DNA of 64,000 nt from Leucogyrophana mollusca (GCA_021014945.1 MU266436.1:1-64000), one strand, 5' to 3'; shown: positions 44,394-56,975, counted from the first letter of the stretch. Notes: generated by a model not told the origin, from the sequence alone. Made by a program: numbers and translations.

Positions 44394-46806
44394 CTATCTT
44401 TCACTAACATCCGGCTTCTCCTCGTCCACCACGTCAACGGCCATGCCATTCATCGGCGCTGGAGATTTCTCCTCAGCAGCATGATCGCCGTTCGTCACTG
44501 CTGGCTCGGCAGGAGTAGGTCCACTCTCCGTTGTTGAAGGCGTGTCGTCCACATCCATTGCGGACGGTCCGCCCAGCCCTGGTGGAACAACGGTCGTGTG
44601 CCCGCTTGGCCCAGCTCCATGCGTCATACCTGCAAGACCCGAAGTTAAGATACCTGCACCAATGCCAAATTTCCTGCCAGCGCCACTGTCTGCTCCACTT
44701 GACCTGCTCCTACTGCCACTGTCGCGATCACGATAATTGGCGTGATCTCTTCGCCCGCCCTCTCCTTCGTCGTCCGAGTCGGATAACTCGCCATCTCGCT
44801 GTATTCGCGAATCGAGGAGCCGTCGATGTCTTCGGGTGTCTGGGGGTATGAGATCATCATCTCGAGTCTGGTCATCCATTTCTTCGTCTATCGGTAATCT
44901 TGGGATATCTGTCAAAATGTAAACCACAACGTCCAAGATGCACAAAATATCTCAACCGACCTGACATCTGCACACTTGGTGGACCTCCAAGATGTCTCAG
45001 ATACTCAAGCACAATGTTTTTAACCCTCTCGAGATATTCCGGAGTGTTCATGTCTTCAGTGTTTGAGGATTTCACGTCTAGCTCGTAGTCGGGACCGAAA
45101 TACTCGTAGTACTCGTTGACCGGTATTTCTGTCATACAATGTCATCCGGCGGTCAACTGATATAGAACTATGTCTATACGCACCAGGGCCAAGTTCAACA
45201 CCAGCTGCTAAACCTGTCTCAAAGGCCCATGCCCGACTAACGTTCCGCATCGTGTACCCACCACCTCCCAGTAACAGGAGCGGTTTGTTGAACGATTTGA
45301 CAAACTTGACGCAGTTTGCATGCCCTAATCCCCTCGTGAGGCTGCAGTGGTAGACACAATTGCGACGCCACCCCTACCTCTCATTGACAGGTTTAGGCAG
45401 CCAAGCTTGTCTCCTGACAAAGAATCCGTTCCACACTGGAGAACAATGGCTGAGGGATCGTATGACTCCATCACTTGACGAATCACCTGCCAATAAGCCA
45501 CGAGATAAACAAAATGGCCACTATCTGCTCCTAACCCAGGTAACGCTTACCGGCTCGAACACAGATCGATAATTCTCGTCAGAGATACCATCACGCATGG
45601 GGAAGTTGAGTGCGTAGTACTTTCCCTTACCAATGCCTATGTCCTGTGTGCCGTATGTGGATGAACTCCACGACTTGCAAAGCGAAAGCACTCACCCGTA
45701 GCTCACCTGTCCCCGGGAAATACTCGCCGTACTTGTGGAAACTGACAGTCATGACTCGGTCGGTAGTGTAGAAGGCTTCCTCCACGCCATCTCCGTGGTG
45801 TACGTCAATGTCGATGTAAAGAACCCGAGTATGATACCTTCACCGTGCAGTGAGAGCTCGCTCAGGAAGTTGAACTGATTTTATGGAAGCACTGACCTGA
45901 GCAGTTCCAGAATCCCAAGCACAATATCTACACATGACCAGGAATGTTCAGTCACAGGTCACGCCATTGTGTAAAAGGCAATATACCATTGACATAACAA
46001 AACCCGCTTGCTTCGCTCTTCTTGGCATGGTGTAGGCCACCAGCCCAGTTCACCGCGATATCACATTTATCCCGACTAAGGCGTGCAGCACCCTCTTCGT
46101 GGTTTGTTAGAACAAGCTCTGCAATAAGAAGACATGTTTACCCATAGATCCGCCGGCGGATATCGAACAATAGTCAAACAACCCATCGAAAACAGGACAG
46201 TCATCACCAACGTTATCTGTGAGTGTGAACCGAGTGCGTCACGAGAAGATTAGTGATCTAGTACGAGGCAATCGCATGATAGAGTCTAACATTTGTGCTG
46301 CTCCTTAATGTAGGAATTCATATTGCTAGGTGTGATGCGACTAAGAAAGTCAACATATTCGTCGGAGTGGAACTGTGTCATCTCGCGCTTGGTGGCAGGT
46401 TTGGCGCGCTAGATGAAATCAAACAGGAAGGTAAAAATATGGAATGTAAATGGAAGACGACAATCATCTGCAGGAAACGGAGCTCAGAAGAATGAACTCA
46501 CGAAGATTTCCATTTTCTTGTAGAGTCCATAGTTCATAACCAATGAATGACACATGCGTATGCGTGTGGGCTTCATTCTTGGCGGCAAATGCGTTAGATC
46601 TGTCAAGACGTGACAGAGACTTGAGCCTAAACATACGGATGTCCTGGCCCATAGTGGAAACCCCCAATATCGGAATCGAAGAAGTAGCACTAGGGGACGA
46701 GGTCAGTGAAATCGAAGTCTAGGTAAAGGCGGGCCAAAAAATCTAAAAGACGCACGACTCGTTTCTTCTGAGACTCGCCGTCAAGGGGCACCATGTTTTC
46801 CGACAT
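44394..46806 (-). CDS. RPD3: Class I histone deacetylase (Rpd3-type)
   Basis: Zinc-dependent lysine deacetylase of Rpd3/Sin3-like corepressor complexes. The start is ATG at 46804-46806 ([15 protein letters not shown]). Exons then give [77 protein letters not shown], the catalytic [38 protein letters not shown] (zinc ligands), [76 protein letters not shown] and [17 protein letters not shown]. About ten introns. The 190-residue tail is acidic and Ser/Gly/Pro-rich ([21 protein letters not shown]) and ends at the stop at 44394-44396. All active-site residues are present. Confidence 0.97.
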
Positions 46807-47021
46807 TTTTGCGACAGACCGATGCTGAACTCCAGCACCTTAGATAGCTGGAACAAGCGGTAGCGGACGCCGGAAACTTGGACATATTTCAACTGGATGT
46901 CTTGCACGTGGCTTTGTTTGGCAGCGGCTTCGGTTTTCAACAAACTGCGTCAACCACAAGTCCTCCGTAAAGTAAGAGGGAGTACAACTATAGCGAGCTA
47001 CGGTAGGATACATTGTACAGT

Positions 47022-47849
47022 CTATATTTTGGATTTTCCGAGAGGTGCCTCGCTCCCCTTGTACAAAAGAGTCGAAGGAGCAAACCCGAAATCGTCGTGC
47101 AATTTGATATCCTAGACATAAGACGTCAGCACACTATGATACAAGAGAATTAAACAAGAAACCCACAAGCTCGCCAGCAATTACCCGAACCTACAGCAGA
47201 CACGGTAAGCATACCAGAAATCGAGTTCAGGAAGACACTTGCCATAGACCAATGATGAACTGCATGTAAGCCGGCAAACCAAAGCTTTGAAGTTGTTTAC
47301 TGGTCAAGAGCTTGCCATACGAACGTGTCGAAGTTACTGTACCTCTCTTCCAAAGGTCGTTTCGAATGTTTGCATGAAAGGCGTGACAGCATTAAGTGTC
47401 AAAGGCTGATCCAACTTCACTGTGGGCACAACTTCTTCCAAGCGTGCAATGGCATCTTTCAGAGCATTCTGAGCGTCGCATAATTTACTTTCCATCGGAG
47501 TATTTCGACTACGTGTGTCATAAGACAGAATATGGGGCTCCGGACCCGACACACAGTCAATGAGCAACACAAAGTGGTCGCGTGCATGTCGCAAATGTTT
47601 TCCTGAGTATGCGAGTCGTGTATCAGCACCCTGGCCTGAATTGGCTGCTGAATTTACGGAGAACGAACCGATTGTTGATCCGGGTAAAAACCTGGATTCT
47701 ACAGTGAGCTGGTCATCGGAAGTGAGTGTGTTGTTAACCAGTTCGAGGGCTTGTTGCAAAACGGTGGTAGAAACGTATAGCAGCTGGCCTAAAGGGGACC
47801 CAACAGATTGAGGTGTAGCATCAGACGATTCGACCATAACTTCAGACAT
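47022..47849 (-). CDS. Unknown protein, helical
   Basis: ATG at 47847-47849. The first exon (47334-47849, MSEVMVESSDATPQSVGSP) encodes helix-prone sequence (LYVSTTVLQQALELVNNTLT, KLCDAQNALKDAIARLEEVV). The donor is after TFETTFGRE. A later exon near 47180-47207 (VRVIAGEL) and a last exon (DIKLHDDFGFAPSTLLYKG to GKSKI) with the stop at 47022-47024 complete a likely protein of about 210 residues. The middle join is tentative and may miss one small exon. No family recognised. It is head to head with succinyl-CoA ligase, 542 bp between start codons. Confidence 0.6.
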
Positions 47850-48391
47850 CCCGATAGCGCAAGTTGAGTGTAGCAGAGGGAGTTAAGATCGCAGTGGAGC
47901 GGACGGCCGTGTGTCGGACTAAATAGGCGCACATCTCCGTCAATAAAATGTTTACACTGACATACAACGCGTTAACAGCGAGGAGTGCCTCGAGGAAAGG
48001 ACTATAGGATCGGACATCAGATAACAGCCAAGAAGGAAAGGACTATCCGAGAGAAATACACAGAGTACTGTACATGTGATGTCCCTCTGCCAAATTTCAG
48101 GCAACCCACGATACAAAGATAGGTTGTCCGAACTCAAGGCGAGGATCAAGAAGATCTGTCTCCCAGAGCTGCTCCAAAGCCGAAACTCGAAAGAAAAGGC
48201 GGATCAGAGACAGGAAGATTATCGCAAAATGCGTCTACCGTCGTCGTCACTCTGGTACAAAAGAACCCACAGCCATGCGTTTACCGTCCTATTATACTCG
48301 CCCGCTGCCCGGCTGACTAAGCTCTACGCGCCCCGAAACTTGACGACTTTCCCGAAGCTGTGAACTTTCCTAAACGTCCTTTTCTCCTCCA
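47850..48391. promoter_or_regulatory. Divergent promoter region
   Basis: 542 bp between the start codons of the unknown gene and succinyl-CoA ligase beta. A 95-codon plus-strand frame at 48076-48363 has no signal and ends just before the ligase ATG; it may be an upstream ORF or chance. Confidence 0.45.
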
Positions 48392-50100
48392 ATGCTTGCC
48401 TCTATCAAAAAGGCGGGTTCCCTGGCTCGTGTAGGTCTTTTTGCGCTCGTTTTGCAGCATTTTTTTGACGTAAATTTCATCTTTTGAACAGGCTGCGTCT
48501 GCGGGCCAGAGGCGTCTGCTTTCTATTCACGAGTATCAGTCCGTGAACTTGCTCAACTCTGTGAGATTTTGGCCTATCTGCAACGCCAGCACATTTACTT
48601 ATATGCGTATACGACTTGTAGTATGGAATTCCGACTCCAAAGAGTATTGCTGCGAAGTCCCCAGAAGAAGCCTTCAATGTTGCAAAGAACTTCGGCAAGT
48701 ATATTCCGTCACCACCCGAAAAATCATCCGAGCTTATCACACACAGGCAACGACAAGCTGGTGATCAAGGCTCAGGTTTTGGCTGGAGGCCGTGGCAAGG
48801 GCAAATTTGACAGTGGATTCCAAGGCGGTGTCCACACTGTTGATAGGTATGTCCAACTCATTCTGTCGTAGGTACGTGTAGTTGAACCGTTCCCAGCCCT
48901 GAGCAGGCTCAAGATTACGCCAGCAAGATGATCGGTTCCAAGCTGATCACCAAACAAACTGGTGCAGCTGGTCGCATCTGCAACGCTGTACGTTGGTCCG
49001 GACGAAATTTTTATACTGGTCTGATGCCTTTGAACCGTTTAGGTTATGCTCGCTGAGCGTCGCGACCCCTCTCACGAGTACTACGTGGCGGTCCTCAATG
49101 ACCGTGTCACGCAAGGCCCCGTCCTTGTCGTCTCTAGCCAAGGAGGCATGAACATCGAGGAGGTCGCTGCCAAGGACCCCGATGCGATCATAACAACCCC
49201 CATCGACTTCGAGAAGGGTGTCAGCAAACCCACGGCCCTCGAACTTGCGAGAAAGCTTGGTTTCAAGGATGAGGCTGCACAACAAGAGGCCGCTGACATT
49301 TTCATCAACCTGTACAAAATTTTCAAGGACAAGGATGCTACCCAAATCGAGATCAACCCTTTGGCCGAGACCACGGACGGCCATGTCCTCTGGTGAGCGT
49401 CCAGTAATGTGGCGAGATGTACACGACCTGATTCAAATTTTCGTTCCTCTTAGCATGGATGCTAAGTTCGGGTTCGACGACAACGCCGAGTTCCGCCAGA
49501 AGGACGTCTTCGCATTGCGTGATATCTCACAAGAAGAACCGTCTGAGGTGGAAGCTCAGAAGGCAAACCTAAATTTCATCAAGCTCGATGGCAGCATCGG
49601 CTGCTTGGTGAACGGTGCTGGTTTGGCTATGGCCACTATGGACGTTCTTTCGCTACACGGCGGGAACCCTGCGAACTTCCTTGACGTCGGAGGGTAAGGA
49701 CCCACTACAACCCGCTTTCACACTCGAGATTTATACTCACCCACTTATTTCAGAGGTGCGACGCCTGAAACCGTGAAGAAGGCCTTTGAGATTCTCCTCA
49801 GCGACCCTAAAGTCAAGAGCATCTTCATCAACATCTTCGGTGGTATCATGCGTTGCGACTACATCGCTGAGGGTGTGATCAGAGCCACGAAGGAACTCAA
49901 TCTTACCATCCCGCTGGTTGTCAGGCTCAAGGGGACGAAGGAAGCAGAGGCCAAGCAGTAAGTCTTCACGTCGTCATCAATATTGCGGACCGACGTTGAG
50001 ATACTTTTGCAGAATGATCAAGGAATCAGGTCTGAAGATTATCCCCTTCGACGGTTTGGATGAGGCAGCCGAGAAAGCTGTGCAGCTCGCCCACGCCTAG
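48392..50100 (+). CDS. LSC2: Succinyl-CoA ligase beta subunit, mitochondrial
   Basis: TCA-cycle enzyme making nucleoside triphosphate from succinyl-CoA with the alpha subunit. ATG at 48392 with a mitochondrial presequence ([11 protein letters not shown], then [18 protein letters not shown]). ATP-grasp blocks: [135 protein letters not shown] and [19 protein letters not shown]. The stop TAG is at 50098-50100. About eight introns; 48695-48746 is GC-AG. The length is normal. Nucleotide preference (ATP or GTP) cannot be told from what I can see. Confidence 0.97.
48695..48746 (+). other. GC-AG intron in LSC2
   Basis: TTCG|GCAAGT...CACACAG|GCAACG joins AKNF to GNDKLVIK with the split Gly codon preserved. 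The nearby GT (gtatatt, 4 bases downstream) would break the frame. Confidence 0.75.
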
Positions 50101-50296
50101 ATGCCCATAGAATAATCTACTAGTACTTTTCACAGTAGTTCTTCGATACCTTCGAGCTCACATTCCGCCTGGCTTGGCTTAATTTACTGGCTTTCAATAA
50201 AACATCGTTTCTTGAGGAGAAAGAGTAAGTACGAGGACAGCATATACCGTAGAGACAAAGAAACAGTGATATATATCGTCATAGAATCACAGCTAT

Positions 50297-53200
50297 TTAC
50301 CACGAAGGTCGTGCGAACGGTGGCTGGGGGACCGGATTGTATGGCGAGGAATGTGAGGGTTGATGATTAGTATGTGGGTGGTGCATGGGAGGTGGGACGG
50401 GACCACCGTCAGGGCGTGCTTGGCCACGCGCAGAAGGAATGGGGCTCATATAAGGTTGGTGACCTGGTGGAACGTGCATCATAGGAGGAGCATGCATCAT
50501 GACAGGACTCCCTGCATACATCGGTGCGTTTGGGTGTGAGGGTGTTGCGTGATGCATGACAGGACTCATGACAGGCATGCCCCTAGGGCGCGGTTGAGAT
50601 GTTCCATTGAGTTGTGGCACATTCTGCATTCCGTGAGGTGGTGGTGCGGAAGTGTACATCGAAGGTCCTCCACCCGGTGACGGATAACTCATTATTTGAG
50701 CAGGGTAGGGAGAGGACAATGGCCTCATCGCGCCATTGTGGTTCTGAGGGGGAGGGAGTGACATCCACATCGGTTGGCTGAAACCATTGACTGGCATCCT
50801 TGGGACGGGGCTGGGCGCAGCAGGTGGGTACATGAGAGTGGGACTAGGCGAGTGAGCCATCATTGGTGATGGGTATGAAGGATAGGAGGGCCTCATGCTC
50901 GTATTCGGAGGTTGGAGTGGGCTGGCATAGGAAAAGGTGGATGGTCGCCCAATGGGGCCACTTGCTGACGAGGGTGATAATGGAGTATTGCGGTGAGGAG
51001 CTGCGCTGGACGACGACGGTACTTGTTGGAAAGCACGTGTTACATCATGAAGTGACATTTTGGAGGAAACGATAGAACTTGTGGGTGGTGGTGTCTCTCC
51101 GTCCTCAGACTTGACGTCTTGCAAGGTAAAAGGGAGAGCCGTCAAGTCATCAGCGATGCCTTCAAGAGAATTCACTGCAGGAAGTGGAGCCTTGTCTGCG
51201 GCCTGTGACCAAACAGCCTTCAGATGCTCCGGATCGGGCCCTCTAGCCGGTGACTCCTTCGTCGAAAAGCTCAAGGGAGACTTCGACCACGCAGTGGTGT
51301 AAGATCCTGACGCGGGCGTGGCAAGAGCACGATCACTCTGTGGATATCATGAGTAATGTGTGCTGAATGAAGATGGAATACATACAGGCTCGTCGGCGCT
51401 TTTATTCTCCACCGATGTTGTAACCAAAAGCCTCGGTGACTCTGAGCCCAATCCATTGACAACTCTGCTTGTGATCGCCTCTTCCTTCCCGACGGTTGAT
51501 GATTTCAGCGGCGACAACGAGACCGATGTTGACGAGAAAAGTATGCTCGACGGTGATTGCTCCTCTAGCTCGCTGATTACGGTGAAGTTGACCGCAGGCT
51601 TCTCTTCAGGACTCTTGAGATCTGGTGGCGGATCACGATAGAATCCAACCGCAGATCCAGCGGGCATTTTGGGTTGAGATCTTGCTCGTGACAGAGCGGC
51701 TTCTGCCTTCGCTGCAGCCGCATCATCGGAAGGGGCTGCGCCAGGGGAAGCATGAAGTAGTTCAGGTGGGGGTGAGCGGCTCATGGTGTCGAGAGCAGGC
51801 GAGGGGGTCACCTCTACAATCACTTCCGGAATTGTCTCCGAGACAGAAGATGGAAGGGGAGCTTTCCGCCAGGACAGCAAGTCATCAACAACCTTCGAAC
51901 GTGGGGGAGGCGCGCTTGGCTTTGATGCGACAGAGGGAAGGTGCACTTTTGGTCCAAAGTTAGCGGCTCCAGGGGACGTCGTCGACCTATGAGCAGATTT
52001 CGTCCTTGGGAGTGAGACTCGATATTTCACTCTCCCCTTGTATGGCTGGGCTTTGCGGAACAAGACGTCGTTCAGGGAGAAGTCTCGCCTGCTCATGCCC
52101 TCGACTGGTGGCTCCCACGACATAATATCCCAGCGAATATGACCCATCGTGTTCTTAGCATAGTGAGCCTGCTTCTTAGGCATTGGATCCATCGGGCGAG
52201 AAATACTTGGAAGCCGAACCACATATGCGTTCCAAGCTGGCTTCGGAGAACGCGGGGGTTCGCACCGAGTGACGTCAAATACCTCCTGGTCTTGTTGGTC
52301 AGGGTTAGGCTGCCGGGGGCGCAATGCAGGAGGTAGCCATTTCGGCTCTTTGACCGCCTTCACCGAACTTGCAACGACAAAAGGGTTTGACTTGATGGAG
52401 GATGTGCTGACATCTGGGTCAAAAGAACCTAGGGAAAATGAATCCTTGGTAGGATCACCCGCTTGCATACCAACAAGCGCCCCTTTGATACGAGACATGA
52501 CATCGTCCAGAGCTGACATTGGTGCCTCGCGGTAAGAGGTGGCTGTCCTGGGCGTTCGCTGTTGCGAGGAACTCAGGGGAGGAGCAATGACCACCTGGCT
52601 GCCAACGTGACTGTCTCCGTTGGAAGTGTCTGCAGTAGTCGATATTCCAGTGACGTCTGAAAGTGATGTGGCGGCCACGGACATACTTGTTGTCGCCTCG
52701 CTATCGCGTCTTCTACCCGAGCTACGCGGCTCCTCTTGGCCGAGAGCTGACCCAGACATTGAAGGACGTGCAAGTTCGACAGATCCTTTACGTCGCCAGC
52801 CGTCCGCGGAAACTTTCGGAGGTGGGGGCGTGTCCTCGAAGAAATCACTTGCAACAGGTCTGGAGGGGCGTGATCCACCATTCTCCGTTGTCTCGGAGTG
52901 GTTCGGTGGGGTTGAGGCGGGTAAAGGATCCGTTGAACCAACAAACTTTCCGAGTTCCGAAAAGTCGACTACCTCAAGATCTTCACCAGCAGCAGCAGTG
53001 ATAGGTTCCTGAACACCATGAAGCATGGGGGGAGGCTGCTGCTGCGATGCTGTAGGACGAGCGTGCACCTGGCGAGGCGTTGACGGAAGAAGGCTGGTTT
53101 TCCTTGACGGCGTTGGTGGGGGGAGCGGATTAGCCTTGCTTCTCCAGGACTCAGCTTGCCCTGCAGGCGACGGCTGATCCGGCCCTGCAACGGGTGTAGT

Positions 53201-55701
53201 GTGGGATGGCCGTCCCGAGACCGGCGGTCGCGATATTGGCTTCAAGGAAGAGGTCCTTCCTATTTGTGGTCGAACGGTAGGGGGCAGAGGCCCAGGTACC
53301 TCAGACGTCGGCGCCTTGGATTGTACCGTCTCTGGCGTGGGTAGCTTGGTAGTGCTGACCGCGGCTTCGATCACTTGTATCGCTTCCTCCTCCTACGGGT
53401 AAAATGAATATATCACAGGGCGTAGCGACGAAGAAACGTACCTGAGCAGTCGGCTTCTTTGCCTCGACTTGTACCTTCATCTTTTCCTCAAGCTCAGCTG
53501 CCTTCCGCCTGGCGCGCTCTTTTTCCCTCTCCCTCTCTTCTTCCTCGCGCTGCCGGCGCTGCTTGGCACGCTCGGCGGACTGATGCATGGCAGTTTTGTG
53601 CACGTCTTCGAGATCCAAGCCTGTAGCAGAAAGCGGCTGAGTAACCTCCGAATGTATAGACGCTTGTGACAGGACTGGGGATGCTACGAGTGCATTTCCT
53701 CCAAGGGGACCCAATGAAACAGGAGACTCTCCAGCAGCAACGGACGGCGGGCGTGACGAGGGCTCTCTCGACGAAAGCCTGCGCTGTGGCGGTGGTGCTC
53801 CTTGCATTAGATGAGGCGGAAATTGACGGCCTGTATCCTTCGATCGCTCTTGTAGCGATCCCGGTAATGGCGGCGGACCCATGTTGGAAAGGCGTCTGCT
53901 CCGACCATCGCTAGCCGAGTCACGACGGTCTCTACCGATGGGAGGAATATGGGGGTCCCTTCCCCGCCCAAATGCTTGACCTGGCGGCATACTGAGCGAT
54001 GGCGGAGGCATGCTATCCCTTTGCTTGGGGAAGGGGCCAGATGCGTACCCGTTTCCGAAGCCTCGTCCACGCGGAGGTCCGTCACTGTTTCCAAGTGGTT
54101 TTTGCAGTAACTGAACCGAGTGGACGGGAGATTGAGGCGGTATATCGCGACCACTCCGACTGTCAACAGGAGATAGACTGGTGTCGAAGTGAGAGCCCCT
54201 TCTAGCAGGTGGATGGGGACCAGCTGGGAAGGCATGTCGAGGGGGAGGATGCGAACTGCTGTAAGGCTCTAGTCTATTAGAGCGCTCATTGAATAATACT
54301 CTCGAGCTCTCAGATGGCGAGTGACTTGGGTGCGAAGATGCAGGAGACGAGGAAGGCTGGCGTGTAGTGCGAGGGGGAAATTCTCGGTGCGGTATCGAGG
54401 GCGAGGTTTTCGAGCGTGGCCAACTACGATCGAAGTCATCCGCGAATCTCTCTTCCTTGCTCACTGGGCCGTCAGAGGTTAGCGAAGTGTCACCTGCTCC
54501 CAGGGAGGCTCCTCCGGCGCTGGGGGAGGGTGGTTGTTGGGGCGGAATATCTGCGGGAGATATCTTGTATTGCCGTCCATCGCCAAATTCTATGACACCG
54601 TCCAAGAAATTGTCGTCGTCTTCCTCCATCTGCAACATGAGTCGGTGAGAAGTTCCCTAGGAGGAGAAAACGAACGAACCTCATCCCAATGGTGGGCATT
54701 GGGGTTCAGATGTACTCCGCGGAATGCATCCGCCTCTTCCAAGGTGACTTGTTTGGAAGGGGGTCCGCCTTCAGCCTTTGCCGCGTCGACCACCTTGACT
54801 TTGCGTGATGGCAAGGTGCCTGGGGCCATAATTCTCAGTGAAATCCGAAAAATGGGGAAGACAAGTCGAACTACCATGTGCAACTTCGGCGGCAGTGGGG
54901 AATTCACTGGGGACTGCATTCTCTGCGAGCGAAGTTGATGCCGAGGCGTTTGCATTCCCCCAAGCTGGCCGAGATGGTCCATTCTTCCGCGCCGTGGTGG
55001 CCGAAGTCGCTGCAGCAGCTCGAGGTTGGGGTTGTATGACCTTTCCGGCGTGAGGAAGCTGTGGGGCTGCAGGGGCAGGGGCGAGTGGCGGTGGCGGATG
55101 CGAGGGTGGCACATTGGAAGAAGTCGACGGAGTGGAAGAAACTGGTGGGGTTGCGGAAGATGGGCGCGACCAACCTGGGCCAGTTGTTGTTGAGAGTGGG
55201 GGTGCCGCGGTCAGTTTCGCCGTGACAAGTCGCGAATGCGAGTTTGAAGGTTGAGTAGCTGGTCGTGCTGCTAGAACCGAGGTGTAAGCGCTGCATAATT
55301 ATGTACATAACAAACTCACGAGCTGGGCTCCCTGACTTGACCGTGACTAGGTTCGAGGAAACCGGCGTTGAGCCAGCTGAGGAGTTCTTCTCCAAGAACT
55401 TCTTATTGATGTTCACGGCACTGAATTTCTTCGGATGGGGGACGGAGAGGGGAGTGAATGGACTTGAGATCCCCGAAGCGGGCGATGGACGTGATGGAGC
55501 AGCGGAATTTGCGGGGGATATGGAGTTTGGCGAGAGAGGGCTCTGGTCTGAACAAACAGTATCCGAGTTTCCTACAGGAGGCTTGTCAGCGAGATTGATT
55601 GCTGGGTCCTCTGCGCTCAAATTCAGAGCCTGAGCGATTGCTGGTCCATTGCTTGGGTTCAAATCTGATAGCCCCGTGTCTGTTTTGTCGATATTGGCCA
55701 T
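50297..55701 (-). CDS. Very long disordered Pro/Ser-rich protein
   Basis: About 1,650 residues from the ATG at 55699-55701 to the stop at 50297-50299, in about seven large exons. Low complexity dominates: Ser/Pro-rich N-terminus, one helical, charged coiled-coil-like region (RAKQRRQREEEEREREKER, near 53520), and a Pro/His/Met-rich C-terminus. Two stretches look conserved rather than random: PHPKKFSAVNINKKFLEKNS followed by RLVTAKLTAAPPLSTTTGP (about 55200-55440), and HHWDE joined to EEDDDNFLDGVIEFGDGRQY (about 54560-54690). The first pair weakly recalls the N-terminus of the BAT2/PRRC2 family, but I cannot establish that. No enzyme domain was recognised. The long open frames and clean introns make the gene itself convincing; its role is unknown. 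Confidence 0.8.
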
Positions 55702-56074
55702 ATACGCGTCGCAAGACGCTCGTAGTCAGTTTTATGTGCCTTTGAATGAGTGGCAAGGACGGCCGAACAATAGTTCAATAACAGCGATATAATGAAAGAA
55801 TAAATTAATTCCAGGACATGAAGCTTGCAGGACTTACACTCACCTTGAGGATGGGCACAATGGTTAGGAACGAAGTATTTGTGACGCTTTTCTCGCTTGT
55901 TGCGGTAAGGGAACGCTGCATGTGGCCTGTTGGCGGATGGCGGGCGGGACGTGCGGCGACCGCATGTCCACTTTAGGAAGCTCACCGGCGTCGCGTTCGG
56001 AGGTGCATGAATATATATAAAAACTGAGTTATAATATTACATATTACAGATATAATACACGAATCAAGAGATCC
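55702..56074. other. Disordered-protein promoter / BCAS2 3' UTR
   Basis: About 370 bp, minus-strand tandem genes. AT-rich near 56010-56060. No other feature seen. Confidence 0.45.
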
Positions 56075-56861
56075 CTACAGGTCAGCAAGGTCAGCCTCCT
56101 TTTTATTCAGTCTATCCACCTCGGCGTCCAGAGCTACATTCGCCATCTCGATTTGGAGGATGCTTGATATCAATTCCGTCCACCGCGTCTCAAGGGCGTT
56201 GAGCTGGTTTCCTACGCGGGTCTGGATAGTTGGGGTCAGCACACGGTCTCATTCGTACTAGCTCGGCGCATACCTGTGAGTTCTTTCTCTCTCGGTTGAG
56301 CTCTGTGGTAAGCTGCTTCAAATCTTCCGATGCTTTCTCAGCTTGCTTAGCTGTCTCTTCCAGTAGGTAATTGTGTATCCGCCATGCATTAGGGCCATAT
56401 GTCTGCAATAATGCTAGATTTGTGTGTCTAGATAGGCATGAGGAGTAAGCGAATGTTCACTTCAAAGATAAACGTGCACACCGTATGCGTTGGTGCTCCA
56501 GTTGCGCGTGGGCATTTTTGAGGGCCTCTTGCCATTCCTCGTCCGTGGCAGGCGTTGACGTTGGTGCAGGTAACTGATAGCGCAGTGAGTCCAAGGGCGG
56601 TAGTGGCTGATGACCCTCAACTCGAGCAAGCTCGGCCGCCAACAACGGGTTATTCTGCGCGCGATTATAAGAGCGTGAATTCACTCGGCCGAAATAACGC
56701 ACCGTAAAGAGCTCGAATGGAGGGGGGACATTTGGGTGCAACGTCTGTGGGGCCTTTGGCTCGCGAGCCAACTCCCACTCTACCTTTTCTTTGAGAATGG
56801 GAAACTGTTCCAGGTCATTGTCATAGTACGGGAGCGAGTCGAATATTTCCATCGAGGCCAT
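56075..56861 (-). CDS. BCAS2: Pre-mRNA splicing factor BCAS2/SPF27 (Cwf7)
   Basis: Component of the Prp19/NTC spliceosome complex. The start is ATG at 56859-56861; the open frame goes on upstream, but MEIFDSLPYYDNDLEQFP is the usual family N-terminus. Blocks in order: VEWELAREPKAPQTLHPN, an intron, NNPLLAAELARVEGHQPLPP, the helical EEWQEALKNAHAQLEHQRIR, LLQTYGPNAWRIHNYLLEE (hallmark), KASEDLKQLTTELNRERKNS, and after an intron VGNQLNALETRWTELIS and NVALDAEVDRLNKKEADLAD before the TAG at 56075-56077. Four exons. All family parts are present. It is head to head with NDUFS3, 114 bp between start codons. Confidence 0.93.
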
Positions 56862-56975
56862 AATTGTATATCGGTGCAGGCCGTGGAATGGTCGGTCAAC
56901 GGAATAGCCTCTTGTCGGAGTCTGAACTCGCCTCAAAGTACCTTCTGTTCTTGCTCGTAGTATACCGGCGAGATC
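56862..56975. promoter_or_regulatory. Shared BCAS2/NDUFS3 promoter region
   Basis: Only 114 bp between divergent start codons, the shortest such gap in the window. Shared or overlapping promoters are unavoidable here. No TATA box was identified. Confidence 0.55.

Noticed and set aside
44531..44851. 106-codon plus-strand frame with Cys and His residues
   Set aside because: Antisense shadow of the HDAC acidic tail; Cys/His spacing fits no zinc finger.
48076..48363. 95-codon plus-strand frame before LSC2
   Set aside because: No homology signal, lies in a promoter region, and the real start with a mitochondrial presequence is just downstream.
53807..54938. Long open frames antisense and in other frames of the disordered-protein gene
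   Set aside because: GC-rich low-complexity coding DNA often leaves alternate frames open; none shows a motif or splice support.
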